A stretch of 64,000 nt of DNA from an uncultured Verrucomicrobiales bacterium (GCA_937951675.1 CALFBI010000002.1:1-64000); one strand, 5' to 3'. Shown: positions 16,998 to 24,969, counted from the first letter of the stretch. A program made the numbers and translations. The notes: generated by a model from the sequence alone, not told the origin.

Positions 16998-18233
16998 CTA
17001 GATTTCATTTAAGTCATCTCTTGAAAGGCGGGCGTTTTCGAAAGTTTCTTGTGTGATTTTTCCCTCTGCTAAAAGGGATCCTAGCTTAATATCCCAGCGG
17101 ACATTCCCAGTTCTCATAATGGCATCCTCTAAAGAGTTTGAACCTTTATCATAATGGGCGATTGCGGCACCTACAGAATCATCTGAGTTATGAAGGAACT
17201 CATAAGTCAAAACCCTTTGGTCAACTCCTTTAAGTAACCCTTGCGATTGGATGAAAATTAGAGTCTCTCCTAAACGGTTCAGAACGGAGGAATGACTTTC
17301 TTTAGGATACATTTCTAAAATCCTTCCGATTGTTTTTACGGCTCCTGTCGTATGCAAAGTAGATAAGACAAGGTGACCTGTTTGCGCCGCCTCCATGCAA
17401 GTCTCCATTGCTTTACGGTCTCGGATCTCACCTAGTAAAATAATATGAGGAGCCTTCCTGAGAACATCTTTTAATCCTTGGCTAAAATCTTCGATATCAC
17501 GGCCCACTTCTTGTTGAGTCACTAAAGCGGGAGCTAATACCTTTTCCCCACTCGCTTGATCCTCCATATCAACCGGATAGGCATACTCAATCGGATCTTC
17601 GATTGTTACGATATGCTTATTATGATTTTTTCTTACCCAATCTACTAGCGCTGCTAAAGTTGTTGATTTACCTGATCCGGTGGGTCCTGTCACTAAGCAT
17701 AATCCGGCTCTCTTCAACACGCATTTTTTCATCGTGTCAGAGATATCAGGATCTATACCCAAAATGTCAATTGAGGGAATTCCATCATTTAAAATACGGC
17801 AAGTCATTCCTAATCCGCTTGCACTCAAATGAGCCTGCACCCGTAATCGACCTGAAACTTTCCCCTTTCCATAAGGAACTCCAGGAGCAGAAAAATCTGC
17901 AACCATCTTTTCTGTAAAGCAAGAGACTTCACGGTCGTAAACAAGGTCAGGGGAAAGTGCTGTATCACTACTCTCTCCAAATCCATGACTTGCCGACTCT
18001 CTATTAAAGACGAAAAATTTGAAAATTCCTTCTACCTCTTTATGAGTCACAACTCCAAATTCCTCTAGACGTTCCATCCCATGATGCGTCTCGACATAAA
18101 CAAATTGATTCGAACGAATTTGAATATCAGAGACGCCCATCTCTACTGCTACCTCAAAGAGATAGTTAATGAGCTCATTTGTATCGCGATGAATCACGTT
18201 ACTGCTCTTTAAGTCTGTCGTAGAGGAAACCAT
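16998..18233 (-). CDS. PilT-like twitching/retraction ATPase
   Basis: A 411-aa ATPase of the PilT/VirB11 family. It has an N-terminal PAS-like domain (GVSDIQIR, about 33-40), Walker A GPTGSGKST (183-191), an Asp box (VTIEDPIEY, 209-217), Walker B HIILLGEIRD (263-272) and a His box (TGHLVLSTLHT, 285-295). It lacks the tetracysteine motif of PilB, as expected for retraction-type motors. The canonical PilT C-terminal AIRNLIRE motif is not visible; the tail ends FENARLSRDDLNEI. Length is longer than PilT (about 345) because of an enlarged N-terminal part. Probably drives filament retraction. Confidence 0.88.
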   Translation of the reverse strand: MVSSTTDLKSSNVIHRDTNELINYLFEVAVEMGVSDIQIRSNQFVYVETHHGMERLEEFGVVTHKEVEGIFKFFVFNRESASHGFGESSDTALSPDLVYDREVSCFTEKMVADFSAPGVPYGKGKVSGRLRVQAHLSASGLGMTCRILNDGIPSIDILGIDPDISDTMKKCVLKRAGLCLVTGPTGSGKSTTLAALVDWVRKNHNKHIVTIEDPIEYAYPVDMEDQASGEKVLAPALVTQQEVGRDIEDFSQGLKDVLRKAPHIILLGEIRDRKAMETCMEAAQTGHLVLSTLHTTGAVKTIGRILEMYPKESHSSVLNRLGETLIFIQSQGLLKGVDQRVLTYEFLHNSDDSVGAAIAHYDKGSNSLEDAIMRTGNVRWDIKLGSLLAEGKITQETFENARLSRDDLNEI

Positions 18234-18236
18234 CGT

Positions 18237-19094
18237 TTAATTAGCTGCAATTTTCTTGAGCATGAAATCGTTCGAATCTTGAACACTCATCATTCCACGA
18301 GCTCTTTGGCTCATGATTGCAATTTGTTTATGGGGGTATTGAATCTGCTCATTCTTATCAGCAAGAAGCTTATAAAACTTATCTAAGTATTCCTTAGCGG
18401 CGGCATTAACTCTTTCTGGATAAAAAGCTTTCCCTACCGTTCGATCAAAATTAACCAGGACATCGATCATCCCTTGCGCCGCGGCGGCGGCAGTTAGCAT
18501 GGCGCGTGGATCTTCGGGGTAACGGTCACAAAAACTTATCGTTTCTTTTGCCATTTGAATTGCCGCAAAATAATCACGTTTTGATTTAGCTACTTCTAAC
18601 TCTGTTAAAAAAAGATGATAGCAGCTATAATTCGCAAAATTAGTTGGATCTAATTTCCATGCTGTTTTTAAACGGGTCTCTACTTGCGCTCTCAAATAAG
18701 CCACATGTGACTCTTGATTGGAATAAGGGTTTGTTCGGTGGTTTTTAGCCGCTCCCATCGCTTTCAAATACCCTTTGAAAGTCCAAGGCTCTTTCTTTTT
18801 CTCAACATGATGATCGTGTCCGTGATGATCGTGTCCGTGATGATCGTGATCACATTCTTCTGAATGACATACATGACCTTCTTCCTCTTCATGATCATGA
18901 GGGCGGCCCTGATGCCAAAAAAGATCAATCGGCCCTTGCACTGCTGCTCCTAACGTTCGCCCGTATGGGCTTCCATAAAGACTCATAGGGTTAGGGTCTA
19001 AAGCCATTAATTTTTTCTCTTCTAAACTTTTACCATAATGCAGGTAAAATATAGATGATACTACGATCAATGCTGAAGAAATTATTATTTTCAT
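18237..19094 (-). CDS. His-rich membrane-anchored protein of unknown function
   Basis: A 285-aa protein with an N-terminal signal/anchor helix (KIIISSALIVVSSIFYLHY). The ATG at 19094 was preferred to a TTG three codons earlier. A remarkable cluster of His, Asp and Glu follows (about residues 70-100: HDHEEEEGHVCHSEECDHDH, then HHGHDHH repeats), a likely divalent-metal-binding loop. The C-terminal half is helical, with an FANYSCYHLFLTELEVAKSK segment resembling tetratricopeptide-type repeats. It lies three bases upstream of the PilT-like gene and just downstream of an ABC exporter. No family recognised; metal buffering or sensing is inference. Confidence 0.65.
   Translation of the reverse strand: MKIIISSALIVVSSIFYLHYGKSLEEKKLMALDPNPMSLYGSPYGRTLGAAVQGPIDLFWHQGRPHDHEEEEGHVCHSEECDHDHHGHDHHGHDHHVEKKKEPWTFKGYLKAMGAAKNHRTNPYSNQESHVAYLRAQVETRLKTAWKLDPTNFANYSCYHLFLTELEVAKSKRDYFAAIQMAKETISFCDRYPEDPRAMLTAAAAAQGMIDVLVNFDRTVGKAFYPERVNAAAKEYLDKFYKLLADKNEQIQYPHKQIAIMSQRARGMMSVQDSNDFMLKKIAAN
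18808..18849 (-). repeat. 15-bp tandem repeat inside the His-rich coding region
   Basis: Unit TGATGATCGTGTCCG on the plus strand, about 2.8 copies from 18808 to 18849, in frame with the reading frame. Each copy encodes a His/Gly/Asp block (HGHDH). Copy number could vary by slippage without changing frame, altering the length of the metal-binding loop. Confidence 0.8.
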
Positions 19095-19141
19095 CGTTTT
19101 CAAAAAAGGGGAGGGGAGGGTTAAGAAATTTTTAAAATAAC

Positions 19142-19909
19142 TTATCGAGCACTTTTAATACTATAGCTCATTCGGCTCATAAGCAAGATGATTCCGCTCA
19201 ATGATCCAAAATAGAAGATCATCTGGAAAAATGATTCTGTCTCGAGTGATCCCGCTTTGAAAATAAATCTCGGGGTCAAGTCAGCCAGATGATAATGAGG
19301 CGAGGCAAGCCACATCCATTCGATCAAAGGCACTGAATTTTCTTTAAAGAGTTGATCAAGATATCCTACTCCATAAAGTCCGTAGATCGCTAACGACAAG
19401 GTCACTAAATAACCTACTGTGCAACCGAATCGGTTTGCCAACGACAAGGCCAGCACACTGAGGGGGATGGTTACAAGGAGGAATAGCAATCCAGCCTGGA
19501 TTGTTGTTTTCACCCAGTGTGCGGCCTCTGTTGCATCAGAAGGCATAGCGAATAGAAGAGTAACTAGCATCGCAGTTATTGCAATTGGAACTAAAAAAGT
19601 CATAACAACCAAGCTTAACTCCGCAATTTGACGAGAAGGGCTAAACCCTTTACTAGAAAAGTATTCACATAGTCCCGACTTTCTAAAATGATCTCCTATC
19701 GCAGCTGATTGATAAAAAACCCACAATAAAGAAACTCCCCATGCTAGCCCCCAAGCCGCTTGGGCTCGTGCTGGCTCAAGCAATCCTCGGTGAAACTCAA
19801 CTGGACTCAAAAGCGGTAAAACTATAGGGCCTCCAATCATTACAAGTATTGCTACGATCCAGAGCTTGCGGTAGAGAACTACATTGAGTCCTAATTTATA
19901 AATAGTCAT
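19142..19909 (-). CDS. ABC-2-like transporter permease
   Basis: A 255-aa protein with six hydrophobic segments (about residues 16-36, 50-75, 93-117, 135-160, 165-185 and 225-245). This matches a half-size ABC-2-type exporter permease. It has no ATP-binding motif and no signal peptide. Its start lies 6 bases after the stop of the ATPase gene upstream, so the pair forms a two-component ABC module. It heads the transcription unit that includes the pilus machinery. Substrate unknown; ABC-2 systems commonly export polysaccharides, drugs or lipids. Confidence 0.75.
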   Translation of the reverse strand: MTIYKLGLNVVLYRKLWIVAILVMIGGPIVLPLLSPVEFHRGLLEPARAQAAWGLAWGVSLLWVFYQSAAIGDHFRKSGLCEYFSSKGFSPSRQIAELSLVVMTFLVPIAITAMLVTLLFAMPSDATEAAHWVKTTIQAGLLFLLVTIPLSVLALSLANRFGCTVGYLVTLSLAIYGLYGVGYLDQLFKENSVPLIEWMWLASPHYHLADLTPRFIFKAGSLETESFFQMIFYFGSLSGIILLMSRMSYSIKSAR

Positions 19910-19915
19910 TTTTTC

Positions 19916-20575
19916 TTAGCTTAAAATTGTTTTCAATTCTTTCCATCGGATACCACTAGCATCATAGTGATGAATTTTACCCTCGTTGATAGTAAGAGCA
20001 CTGTTGCAAACCATCCCATCATTATCGGGGTGGCAGCTAATGACTCTCAGGATATTTTTATTATTTTCACTCCAATACTGATAGATAGTATCTCGAGCGT
20101 TTTGATCTAATCCCGTTAAAGGCTCATCTAGTAAAATGATATTATCTTTATTCTTCACCTCGGAAAACTCAGAGATGATTAAAATCACTTTGCGTTTGTT
20201 CCCTGTTGAAAGCTTTCCGTAAGTCTTTGAGAGATCAATTTCTAAATCCTCAATTAATTGTTGCGCTTTTTTGAGAGCCTTTTTTGATAACAAAGATCTA
20301 AAAATAGAAGCTACCGTAAGGCTTTGGTCAAACTTAAGATCTTCTGACAAATACTGCATTCCTGAAAAGGTTTTATGCTTCCCATTAATGGGCTTGATAC
20401 TACCCGCTAGAGTTCTAAGTAAAGTTGTTTTACCTCTTCCGTTACGAGCAAATAAGTAATGAGTTCCCTCTTCTAGCTCTATCGCAACTGGCGCTTTTGC
20501 AAGCGGCTTTTGATAACCAATCTCGAACCCTTCACTCAGCTCAAGCCTGCACTTCGTATCTTTTCTTTGATGCAT
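19916..20575 (-). CDS. ABC transporter ATP-binding protein
   Basis: A 219-aa nucleotide-binding subunit. Walker A reads ARNGRGKTT (about 43-51, an A-x4-GKT form), the Q-loop glutamine is in MQYLSED, and the signature is LSTGNKRKV (a variant of LSGGQ). Walker B with D-loop is NIILLDEPLTGLD (about 145-157), and the H-loop is SCHPDND. The signature deviates from the consensus but keeps LS-x-G and the following Arg/Lys. It is the first gene of the long minus-strand unit and has a good promoter candidate 45 bases upstream. It powers the permease at 19142-19909. Confidence 0.88.
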   Translation of the reverse strand: MHQRKDTKCRLELSEGFEIGYQKPLAKAPVAIELEEGTHYLFARNGRGKTTLLRTLAGSIKPINGKHKTFSGMQYLSEDLKFDQSLTVASIFRSLLSKKALKKAQQLIEDLEIDLSKTYGKLSTGNKRKVILIISEFSEVKNKDNIILLDEPLTGLDQNARDTIYQYWSENNKNILRVISCHPDNDGMVCNSALTINEGKIHHYDASGIRWKELKTILS

Positions 20576-20595
20576 GTTTTTTTGTGTTCACCATA

Positions 20596-20611
20596 CATAT
20601 CGGCTGATATG
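20596..20611. promoter_or_regulatory. Inverted repeat at the predicted start of the operon transcript
   Basis: CATATC-GGCT-GATATG, a 6-bp perfect inverted repeat with a 4-bp spacer. It falls where transcription from the promoter at 20620-20648 would begin. It could be an operator or a 5'-UTR hairpin; sequence alone does not decide. Confidence 0.4.
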
Positions 20612-20619
20612 CAACGTAA

Positions 20620-20648
20620 CTTATAACGGTCATCTTAGTTTGATACAA
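20620..20648 (-). promoter_or_regulatory. Sigma-70-type promoter for the ABC/pilus operon
   Basis: On the minus strand, TTGTAT (complement of 20643-20648) and TATAAG (complement of 20620-20625) are separated by exactly 17 bases. The first start codon (20575) lies about 37 bases beyond the expected start point. Close to consensus at both boxes. Confidence 0.55.
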
Positions 20649-20803
20649 GATATATCTACGCTTATTTAATATATATCTTTTCTATATAAAAAATTATATT
20701 TAAAAAGGCGTTAGACCTCTCTGATTTTCAGCAAGTTAAAAAAAATTAATTATTTAAGCGTTTCTTTAACAAAAACTATAAAATTTTATAATATCGCCTT
20801 TTT

Positions 20804-21457
20804 TTAACCTTTTTTCCAAACAATAGGCTTCTTACGAAGAGGAAACATCTTGCGACAAAGAGGACAAGCCAGGCCATGACATGACCTTGCTGAACAATGC
20901 TCTCTTCCATAGAAGATGATTTGAAGATGGAGGTCATTCCATTTCTCTTTGGGAAACAAGGCTTTAAGGTCTCTCTCTGTCTGCTTCACATTTTTGCCAT
21001 TTGTGAGCTTCCACCGCTGCGCAAGACGGTGAATATGAGTATCTACAGGAAAAGCGGGAACTCCGAAAGCTTGCGCCATTACGACTGACGCTGTTTTATG
21101 GCCTACCCCGGGCAAAGCCTCTAAACTCTCAAAGGAAGGCGGCACTTTTCCGTGATGCTCTTTTAAAAGAATCTGAGAAAGCTCATAGATCGCTTTAGAC
21201 TTGCGGGGAGACAGGCCACATGGGCGTATGATTTCTTGAATTTCCTCTGGTCTCAAAGTGGCCATTTGCTCTGGGGTCGCCGCTTTTTTGAAAAGGCTAG
21301 GAGTAATTTGATTCACTCTCGCATCCGTGCATTGGGCAGAAAGGAGCACCGCAATGAGAAGCGTGTAGTGATCTTGATGATCTAAAGGGACCGGAGGATC
21401 AGGATAACGAGATTCTAATTCCTTCTGAATATAGAGAGCTCGTTCTTTTTTGGTCAT
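20804..21457 (-). CDS. nth: Endonuclease III (DNA glycosylase/AP lyase)
   Basis: A 217-aa HhH-GPD enzyme of base-excision repair. The helix-hairpin-helix reads EALPGVGHKTASVVM with the catalytic lysine (about 120-140), and the catalytic aspartate lies in the PVDTHIHRLAQR segment. The C-terminal cysteine region reads CSARSCHGLACPLC. This differs from the standard C-x6-C-x2-C-x5-C iron-sulfur spacing; the last two Cys are C-x2-C and there is no Cys five residues further on. A 4Fe-4S cluster is possible with the other two Cys but uncertain. Length is normal. It may be monocistronic, since a terminator lies between it and the gene upstream. Confidence 0.93.
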   Translation of the reverse strand: MTKKERALYIQKELESRYPDPPVPLDHQDHYTLLIAVLLSAQCTDARVNQITPSLFKKAATPEQMATLRPEEIQEIIRPCGLSPRKSKAIYELSQILLKEHHGKVPPSFESLEALPGVGHKTASVVMAQAFGVPAFPVDTHIHRLAQRWKLTNGKNVKQTERDLKALFPKEKWNDLHLQIIFYGREHCSARSCHGLACPLCRKMFPLRKKPIVWKKG

Positions 21458-21489
21458 TTTAGGGGTTAGCTTTGAGAAAGTGAAAAAAG

Positions 21490-21521
21490 AAAAAGCTGAA
21501 AGGTGATCCTTTCAGCTTTTT
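21490..21521 (-). terminator. Rho-independent terminator of the 3D-domain gene
   Basis: A perfect 14-bp stem, AAAAAGCTGAAAGG and its complement, around a TGAT loop. On the minus strand it is followed by T-rich sequence (TCTTTTTTC). It lies 25 bases downstream of the stop at 21546 and upstream of nth. Confidence 0.9.
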
Positions 21522-21545
21522 CCCAACAAGTAGTAGTATGAAAAT

Positions 21546-22208
21546 TTAATTTGAAGCAATCTTGCCATTCGCGATACGCTTTTTCAAAGCGTAATACATT
21601 CTTCGACAATGCTTTGCATGAGTTCTTCCCGCAAGAATTTTACGACTTCTATGCCAGTCACCCCATTGCACAATCTCCAGCTCAATCTTGCGTGTATTCC
21701 ACTTATTCATGAGGCGGAGACTCGGATGAAAGATATCGACCGTGTTGGTTCCCACAAGAGCTGATCCATAATCATCAACCACATAAGTGTGAGGGAGGCC
21801 TTTAATCTTAAACTTCGTCCCTAAAGGGTAGCGTGACCAGTCTGCCGCAGCACTCCGGATTGTTCTGCCGTATTTAAGGGTAGTTCCAGCCGCATTTTTA
21901 CGTCCTGGGGCTCCTGGCTCATTTTCCTTGTGGGAGTAAGCAGTCGCCCGTGCGTAACGGCGACGAACCGAAACGGGATAAGTCGGCATTCCGTATTTGT
22001 CTTTCGAAAAACCAGCGGCCTTCTCACGCACTTGTGAAGAAACGGGAGCAGGATAGAAGCTTGAAGTCCATTTCTTAGCGGAGGATGTAGAAGCCTTCTT
22101 GGTCGAAGTGGCCACCTGCGAAGAAGTTGATGAAGGTTGCGCACAACTGAACAAAATACCCGCCGCAAAGCAGGTCAAACTCGTTTTGAAAAAGTAGTGT
22201 TTAATCAT
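21546..22208 (-). CDS. 3D-domain lipoprotein (MltA/RlpA-type double-psi barrel)
   Basis: A 220-aa protein. The start at 22208 (MIKHYFFKTSLTCFAAGILFSCAQ) gives a lipoprotein signal with LFSC lipobox; a longer frame would bury it. After a Ser/Thr-rich linker comes a 3D domain: the YARATAYS segment, AAADWSRYPLGTKFKI, YVVDDYGSA and VDIFHPS, with the three conserved aspartates. Such domains bind or cleave peptidoglycan glycan strands in MltA and in spore and resuscitation proteins. The Arg/Lys-rich C-terminus could aid wall binding. A terminator follows the gene. Confidence 0.85.
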   Translation of the reverse strand: MIKHYFFKTSLTCFAAGILFSCAQPSSTSSQVATSTKKASTSSAKKWTSSFYPAPVSSQVREKAAGFSKDKYGMPTYPVSVRRRYARATAYSHKENEPGAPGRKNAAGTTLKYGRTIRSAAADWSRYPLGTKFKIKGLPHTYVVDDYGSALVGTNTVDIFHPSLRLMNKWNTRKIELEIVQWGDWHRSRKILAGRTHAKHCRRMYYALKKRIANGKIASN

Positions 22209-22309
22209 AATAATATGTTTTTTGTTGCATGCAACTTTTGGGAGGCTGCGGCTTCGTTTTATGAGCGCTCTCTCATCCTGGCAAGAAAAATTAACTCCCA
22301 AACAGATTC

Positions 22310-23986
22310 TCACTCATGGCTTTGCCCGATAAAACCTTGGATCGCAGCGGGAATAAAATCTGGCTCAGTAGCCTCTTTTACTGCAATTTTTGTCTGTGAT
22401 TTGAGCACTTCCAGTGAAACTGGGGGATGATACCGGTCAATCGATTTGCGTAAAGCGGCTTCGGGAGACATCCCTTTTCCTTTGTGTAATCGATAAATCT
22501 TCACGACAAGAGCTTCGGCGGCTCCTGGTGTCAAAAATTGAGGGATTTGCTCCTTCACCGAAAGAGATAAGCCAGGAGGGTATTCGAGCCCCCGCTTCTT
22601 AGATAAAGCCTTGATAAGTTGCCAAGTTTCATCTGGGTCAGTGCTTGGGAAAAGAGGGATTTTAACATCGATTCTACCAGGTCTTTTAAGATCGACCTCA
22701 ATCAAGTCAGGCCGACTGGAGGCTAAAACCCAGATCAGACGCCCCCGGTTCCTTGTATTCGACATCTCTTTAGCGATCATCGAGTAAACGCGGCTAGAAA
22801 CACCGGAATCGCCCCCTCCTCCCGCTCGTTGACCCAAGGCTTGATCCGCTTCGTCAATAAAGACCAAGCAACGGCCAAGGGCATGCAAAAGGCTGAAAAT
22901 CTTTTCTAAATTGGCCTCCGTGCTTCCTACCCATCGGTCTCGAAAGTTGCGTAAGGTGACCATCGGCACTTTCGCCTCTCCAGCGAGACATTCTGCCAGA
23001 TAAGTTTTACCAGTGCCTACGGGCCCACAAAAAAGATACCCCATCGGTAGAGCTTCAAGCTCGTTTGCGTGCCAGAGCGTCATATCCTGCCTTAGCCATT
23101 CTTTAACCGGGTTGAGCCCAATTACATCATCTAGAGTGCGGTCAGGCTCCACAAATCCGATCAAATCATCACAATCAGCCTCGACTAATTTTCTCTTTTG
23201 GTCACTAAGGTCTTCTTCTTTAAGCGCTTTTTTCTCATGCTCATGACGCTTCAAAAGAGCCTCAATCGAACTCATCGTGGCTCCGGTAAGCCGCGAAGCG
23301 ACATGATCAAAACGACCGGTAAAAGGCTCAAGCGCCTTGGGGTAATGAGGTGCTAAAAATTCAAGACACTCTGCAATTTTCTCTTTATTAGGCAAAGGCA
23401 CCTCAATCGAGCAAATCCGTGGATTCTTAGCAACGAGAGGATGAATCCCATTAATCTGCTCCGTAATGCAAAACGCGACCTGCCCATGTTCTTGTAAGGA
23501 AATGTCAGACGCCCAGCCCTTTAGCGAAGAGGCTAGAGCATTAAGTTCATAATTAAGAGCATTGGGAATCGCTGGAATAATTAAATGTGTCTGACGAATC
23601 ACCACCGCCACTTGAGGCGCCTTTTTTCCCATCGCCCTCAGATTCCGGCAATACTTCAAATAATGATTCACCAAACGAATCGCCGGGAGAGGCGCTCCTG
23701 GGAGATCCCCCGACTCTTGAAAAGACGGCCATTCTGAAAAAGTTTGTCCCCCTCTTTCCACTTTGAGGCCTTGCCCGATGTCATAAGAAAGCACCACGTC
23801 AAAACGCGGGAGCAACATCTCGAGAATGAAATCCTGTAAGCGCCCTAATTTCGTCTGCTCCGGCCGAGGCAACAGCAAATGATCATTAACGTTCCCGTGA
23901 AGGAGAAAGCAGCCCGAAACGCGACTCGAATAATGAGCAATCACTTCAGAAGCCCATTGAGGAAGGCGAGGAGCAGTCTTTTTCAT
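22310..23986 (-). CDS. AAA+ ATPase paired with PspA
   Basis: A 558-aa ATPase. The first 280 residues resemble a degenerate AAA-like region. The second module is active-looking: Walker A GPVGTGKT (321-328), Walker B LVFIDEAD (374-381), a glycine-rich segment AGGGGDSG that may be a pore or linker, and an arginine finger in RPGRID (about 435-440). The C-terminal lid ends near 500. It lies 35 bases downstream of pspA on the same strand, an association documented in comparative studies of Psp systems, where AAA ATPases are proposed as Vps4-like remodellers of PspA/ESCRT-III polymers. Function in this organism is inference. Confidence 0.8.
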   Translation of the reverse strand: MKKTAPRLPQWASEVIAHYSSRVSGCFLLHGNVNDHLLLPRPEQTKLGRLQDFILEMLLPRFDVVLSYDIGQGLKVERGGQTFSEWPSFQESGDLPGAPLPAIRLVNHYLKYCRNLRAMGKKAPQVAVVIRQTHLIIPAIPNALNYELNALASSLKGWASDISLQEHGQVAFCITEQINGIHPLVAKNPRICSIEVPLPNKEKIAECLEFLAPHYPKALEPFTGRFDHVASRLTGATMSSIEALLKRHEHEKKALKEEDLSDQKRKLVEADCDDLIGFVEPDRTLDDVIGLNPVKEWLRQDMTLWHANELEALPMGYLFCGPVGTGKTYLAECLAGEAKVPMVTLRNFRDRWVGSTEANLEKIFSLLHALGRCLVFIDEADQALGQRAGGGGDSGVSSRVYSMIAKEMSNTRNRGRLIWVLASSRPDLIEVDLKRPGRIDVKIPLFPSTDPDETWQLIKALSKKRGLEYPPGLSLSVKEQIPQFLTPGAAEALVVKIYRLHKGKGMSPEAALRKSIDRYHPPVSLEVLKSQTKIAVKEATEPDFIPAAIQGFIGQSHE

Positions 23987-24021
23987 AAAAAAAATCAGCC
24001 GAAAGGCTTAACAAAGCTTCT

Positions 24022-24798
24022 TCAGGCAGAAGTCGACTCCGAGTCAGGTCCGAGGGTCGTTTGAGAAGCTTGAGCTCCTCCTTCGGTCTCTGAAGAAGGT
24101 GTTTTTGAAGCCCCTCCTTCGAGTTCAATCCCTTGTTCTGCAGCAAAATCCGCAAGAGCCATCTCGGCAAGAGCGTCTTGCTCAGAATCTTTCATATTGA
24201 TCTCTGACATATCGAGAGAATCTTTTGCGACTCGGGCTCGACCAGCGGCACGAGTGCGCTCTTCTTCGACAATTCCTTCGAGACGATTAAGAGAATCTCC
24301 AGCCCCCCCCATTTCGGTCACCATCCCCGCTGCCATTTCATTGAGGTCGGCCATTGCGGTCTGAACTTTCATTTCATCCATATCACGGCGAAGCTGCTCC
24401 ATCCGCTCTTTCGCTTGTTTCACGGACACATCTCGTGCTTTAACAAGCTCATTATAACGAGTCTCTGCATCGGTGAGCTGAGAGCTTAATTCGTCGTGCT
24501 CTTGCTCCACATTCTTTAATTTTAAAGCAAACTCTCCCGCAAGCTGTCGATTCCCCGCATTCAGGTGCGCTTTTGTCTTCGTTCGAAAATCAGCTTCATC
24601 TTTATTGAGCTTCTTTACCTGCGTAATTAATTTCTCAACGAGGCCTGCGTGAGCCGCGAGACCTTTATTGAATTCTGAAATTTGCTTTCGAAGGTTTTCT
24701 TTTTCGACTTCGAGAAGGGCTTGTGGATTTTTTTTCTCAATACCACCGATAAAAAGACCGAAAAAACCCTTAATAAGATTGCTGATGCGCTTGAACAT
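24022..24798 (-). CDS. pspA: PspA/IM30 family protein (ESCRT-III-like)
   Basis: A 258-aa protein, almost entirely helical. It has the PspA/Vipp1 pattern: an N-terminal amphipathic segment (MFKRISNLIKGFFGLF), a long charged coiled-coil hairpin (about 35-170), a DSLNRLEGIVEEERTRA segment and an Ala/Glu/Ser-rich tail. PspA/IM30 proteins polymerise on membranes and protect their integrity; they are bacterial relatives of ESCRT-III. Upstream a 10-bp inverted repeat abuts the start codon. The AAA+ ATPase downstream is the likely disassembly partner. Confidence 0.88.
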   Translation of the reverse strand: MFKRISNLIKGFFGLFIGGIEKKNPQALLEVEKENLRKQISEFNKGLAAHAGLVEKLITQVKKLNKDEADFRTKTKAHLNAGNRQLAGEFALKLKNVEQEHDELSSQLTDAETRYNELVKARDVSVKQAKERMEQLRRDMDEMKVQTAMADLNEMAAGMVTEMGGAGDSLNRLEGIVEEERTRAAGRARVAKDSLDMSEINMKDSEQDALAEMALADFAAEQGIELEGGASKTPSSETEGGAQASQTTLGPDSESTSA

Positions 24799-24844
24799 AG
24801 AAGTGATTAAAATTGAACTTCCTTAGCCTGTCGGAATCACTTCT
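24799..24844. promoter_or_regulatory. 10-bp inverted repeat abutting the pspA start codon
   Basis: AGAAGTGATT (24799-24808) and AATCACTTCT (24835-24844) are perfect complements with a 26-base spacer. The inner arm lies directly before the pspA ATG (24796-24798). As RNA, the arms would enclose AAGGAAG, the only Shine-Dalgarno-like sequence, in the loop. This suggests translational control, or two half-sites for a regulator. Confidence 0.5.
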
Positions 24845-24969
24845 CAGAAGCAAGAATAAGAGATGCGAGATTTTGTAATGGCAGATGAATTCTCTCAGCC
24901 AGAGCTAGGATGGTTAAAAAAGTGACTTCTTTCGGAATAAAATCGCTCTTGCCTATTCCTACAACTCCT

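Noticed and set aside
18808-18849. Tandem 15-bp repeats as a CRISPR-like array
   Set aside because: The units are adjacent without spacers and lie in frame in a coding region encoding His-rich peptides.
20777-20790. Palindrome TATAAAATTTTATA near the 3' end of nth
   Set aside because: AT-only palindrome in an AT-rich gap; likely chance.
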